A stretch of DNA of 64,000 bases from Novosphingobium pentaromativorans US6-1 (lineage in GTDB: Bacteria; Pseudomonadota; Alphaproteobacteria; Sphingomonadales; Sphingomonadaceae). This document shows positions 62,007 through 64,000 of the stretch, piece by piece. The stretch is from assembly GCF_000767465.1 (NCBI RefSeq), contig NZ_CP009295.1:62001-126000 (forward strand). Direction: 5' to 3'. The translations under genes were made by a program, and so were the position numbers. Position 1 is the first letter of the stretch, and the number at the start of each line of letters is the position of its first letter. The notes beneath the pieces are model-generated. The model was not told the origin of the DNA, made no database searches, and saw nothing but the letters and a program-made list of their open reading frames with translations.

Positions 62007-63446
62007 TTGCTTCTCAAACACCTTTCGAACCGGGCCCGAAGCTGGAACGCACTCCCATGGAAAGGGCCTGCCAACCATGGCGCCGAGGGCAGCCATGCAT
62101 TCAGTCTCTATCAGAAGCTGCTCCTGCTCGCTGGCTTTCTGGTTCTGATATTACTGCGCTTGCCACAAGTCTGGCAATTTGGCCGGTTCTTCTACGAAGA
62201 AGGCACTATATTCTTCAGCTATGCGTGGCATCGCCCCGCTTCCGAGGCGCTATGGCGGTCATTCGCCGGCTATACGAACCTGGCTGCCAATGCCTCCACT
62301 GTGCTGGCGGTCAACCTGGTCCGGTCGGGCACGATTGCCCTCGAACACGCACCCTACGTGACAATGGGCATCGCTACGCTGTTCCAGCTTATCCCGGCGG
62401 CTCTGATCCTTACGGGAAAAGGCACATGGCTGGACACCAGATCGGCCGTGATCGCCTCCTTGCTGATTGTCGCGATCAGTCCGATGACCGAAGAGGTCTT
62501 CGCCAACGTATTGCATATCCAGTTCCATCTGGCTCTATGCGCAGGCCTCATCCTGGCGCTCGATGTCCCGATTCATCGACGCGCTCGCATCCTGTACGGC
62601 GTCCTGCTCTTTCTGGCCCCGTTATGCGGGCCGGGCGCAATCATCCTCTTGCCTCTCTTTTGCCTTCGCACCCTTATCGACAAGGATGCCGGCCGCGCGA
62701 TGCAGACCATCGTTCTGGGCACTGCAGCCGCGATCCAACTCCTGTTCTTCTACACGGCCAGTCCCTTGCGCGGAGACTTGCTCGATCCGGTCAGCCTGTT
62801 GGATCTGCTGTTCATCAGGCTCGGCGTAATGCCCCTGCTGTCTGCCCCGATCGCGAACCTCTATGGGGTTCAGATCTTTGCGGACTCGCGCGATCACGGT
62901 CTCATCTGGCTTGGCACCGCCGTCATCGCTTTCGCGTATTTCGCCGCTCTGCTGGCGTTCGCATCGCGCAGCCGGAAAGATCCTGCAATCTGGTTGATCT
63001 CGTCCGGGCTTCTGGTCGCATCTGTGGCATTTGGAGCAGGCATGCTCCCTCTTCCGCCGGGCGTCGTCTACTTGTCGACGGCAGCGCAGCGCTACAATTT
63101 CGTACCGCTGACGCTGATTGGCATGGGCCTGGTCGCCATGTCCACGCGGGCGAACGCCCCGCTTGCATGGGTCATTCGCGGCCTGACGTTCCTGTTCCTG
63201 GCATCGGGCGCACTTACTTATGCTGCGCCTATCGATGACATGGCACATGGTCCGAACTGGGGGGACGAAGTTGCCAGATGGCGCGCAAACAACCAGTACC
63301 GCCCCAAGGTCTGGCCTTCGACGTGGGAAGTCGATCTCTCGTCAGGTCACCGCCCCTGCCCTGCCAGAGCGGACGATTCAGGCGACCTGCCCTATTGCGA
63401 AGGGGCATGGACGAAGAAAGTCCTGGAGGACAGCCGCGCCCGCTGA
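62007..63446 (+). CDS. Polytopic membrane protein of unknown function, 479 aa
   Basis: About 10-11 hydrophobic helices with an N-terminal loop FGRFFYEEGTIFFSYAWHRP between helices 1 and 2, a place where membrane glycosyltransferases often carry acidic residues. The C-terminal tail is soluble with two cysteines. It begins at a weak TTG start; no ATG gives a better N-terminus. It resembles GT-C-type proteins only in topology, so no enzyme is claimed. Confidence 0.6.
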   Translation: MLLKHLSNRARSWNALPWKGPANHGAEGSHAFSLYQKLLLLAGFLVLILLRLPQVWQFGRFFYEEGTIFFSYAWHRPASEALWRSFAGYTNLAANASTVLAVNLVRSGTIALEHAPYVTMGIATLFQLIPAALILTGKGTWLDTRSAVIASLLIVAISPMTEEVFANVLHIQFHLALCAGLILALDVPIHRRARILYGVLLFLAPLCGPGAIILLPLFCLRTLIDKDAGRAMQTIVLGTAAAIQLLFFYTASPLRGDLLDPVSLLDLLFIRLGVMPLLSAPIANLYGVQIFADSRDHGLIWLGTAVIAFAYFAALLAFASRSRKDPAIWLISSGLLVASVAFGAGMLPLPPGVVYLSTAAQRYNFVPLTLIGMGLVAMSTRANAPLAWVIRGLTFLFLASGALTYAAPIDDMAHGPNWGDEVARWRANNQYRPKVWPSTWEVDLSSGHRPCPARADDSGDLPYCEGAWTKKVLEDSRAR

Positions 63447-63448
63447 TC

Positions 63449-64000
63449 CTATACGGCCGCGACCAGACGGGTCATGATCTTGCGCAGGCGATAGAGGCAG
63501 TACAACACGACCCCTGCCCCAGCGAGAAGCATGACCCAGCGCCAAACGTCCAACCCTGCATCTTCCAGACGCAAGCCTTCCTTGCCGAGCGCGCCCAGCG
63601 CGACATAGCCGGCAAGCGAGGGCAGCGAAGCCAAAGTGCCGGCGAGAAAGTCGCGCTGGCTGATCCGGGTCAAGCCCAGGCCGTAGCTCGTCAGGGCAAA
63701 GGGCATGACAGGCGAAATCCTCAGCAGCGTAACCATGCGCCAACCTTCACAGGTCATGGCATGGTCCAATCGTGAGAAGGAAGCGTGGCGCTGCAGGATC
63801 GGCGTGATCCAGCGTCGCAGTGCGGTCCGGCTGAGCGCAAAGGCGATCCATCCGCCCAGCATCGTGCTGACCGCTGAGATTGCCAGCCCCGGCCCGAAAC
63901 CCAAAAGCGCCCCTGCCATTGCCGCAATTATGGATGCGGGCAGGATACCGCAGGCCGCGACCAGCGTCTGCCCCAAGGCGAAGGCCCACCAGTTTCCTGC
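63449..64000 (-). CDS. TVP38/TMEM64-family membrane protein, 5' end outside window
   Basis: The frame is open to the window edge. ILPASIIAAMAGALLGFGPGLAISAVSTMLGGWIAFALSR and LLRISPVMPFALTSYGLGLTRISQRDFLAGTLASLPSLAGYVALGAL are the hallmarks of the TVP38/TMEM64 (DedA-related) family of membrane proteins. About 183 residues are visible. A role in lipid or polysaccharide-linked membrane traffic is possible; nothing here narrows it. It converges on the previous gene with a 2-bp gap. Confidence 0.85.
   Translation of the reverse strand, partial: AGNWWAFALGQTLVAACGILPASIIAAMAGALLGFGPGLAISAVSTMLGGWIAFALSRTALRRWITPILQRHASFSRLDHAMTCEGWRMVTLLRISPVMPFALTSYGLGLTRISQRDFLAGTLASLPSLAGYVALGALGKEGLRLEDAGLDVWRWVMLLAGAGVVLYCLYRLRKIMTRLVAAV

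Overview
The window looks like high-GC alphaproteobacterial DNA, most likely from a sphingomonad (Sphingomonadales). That assignment rests on the style of the proteins and of the Tn3-type elements and is not proven by a marker gene. There are no rRNA or tRNA genes and no CRISPR array.

The outer parts (1-4483 and 39599-64000) are one surface-polysaccharide locus. On the left are kpsE/kpsM/kpsT-type ABC export genes. On the right are glycosyltransferases, a methyltransferase with a long coiled coil, an RgpF-like protein, an OPX/Wza-type outer-membrane lipoprotein, the dTDP-L-rhamnose genes rfbCBDA, membrane glycosyltransferase-like proteins and the edge of a TVP38/TMEM64 protein. The right part has been hit repeatedly by IS elements: an intact IS1380-type copy and remnants of IS5, ISNCY-like and IS66 elements. 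The IS1380 copy sits against a 5'-truncated PhyH-family dioxygenase gene.

A 35,115-bp insertion (4484-39598) splits one NAD-dependent epimerase gene of the locus. Its C-terminal part is at 4191-4483 and its N-terminal part at 39599-40234. The insertion is flanked by a 5-bp duplication, GTCTA. It starts with a 74-bp copy of the left end of a Tn3-family transposon (Tn-B) and ends with a complete Tn-B (34417-39598) in the same orientation. This is the layout expected from an unresolved cointegrate: a plasmid-like replicon carrying Tn-B fused into the polysaccharide locus. A second Tn3-family transposon (Tn-A, 4558-9687) appears to have deleted most of the first Tn-B copy and the 5' part of a traA-like relaxase/helicase gene. 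Both transposons carry tnpA, tnpR and the same uncharacterised ~455-aa third gene.

The cargo between them (9688-34416) holds a truncated traA, a higBA toxin-antitoxin pair, an alpha/beta hydrolase, and a tightly packed ~15-kb leftward operon for a cytosolic [NiFe] hydrogenase with its maturation genes. After these come a HoxA/HupR-like activator, a DUF3422 protein and three plasmid-type genes. The hydrogenase small subunit has no Tat signal and has only three cysteine ligands at each of its three Fe-S positions. Its operon also encodes a NifU-Rieske fusion, an NHL-repeat protein, a TPR protein and two small membrane proteins. These traits match group 2a (Huc-type) enzymes, known in mycobacteria for oxidising H2 at atmospheric levels.

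Regulation can be partly read from the DNA. A near-consensus sigma-54 promoter (28973-28989) lies in front of hupS. A 17-bp inverted repeat lies upstream of it (29049-29065), and a 15/17 match to that repeat lies in front of the activator gene (30890-30906). The most unusual features are the HypA lacking its zinc domain next to a separate zinc-ribbon ORF, the tandem four-cysteine proteins, the activator's atypical receiver pocket, and the mobile setting of the whole hydrogenase island.
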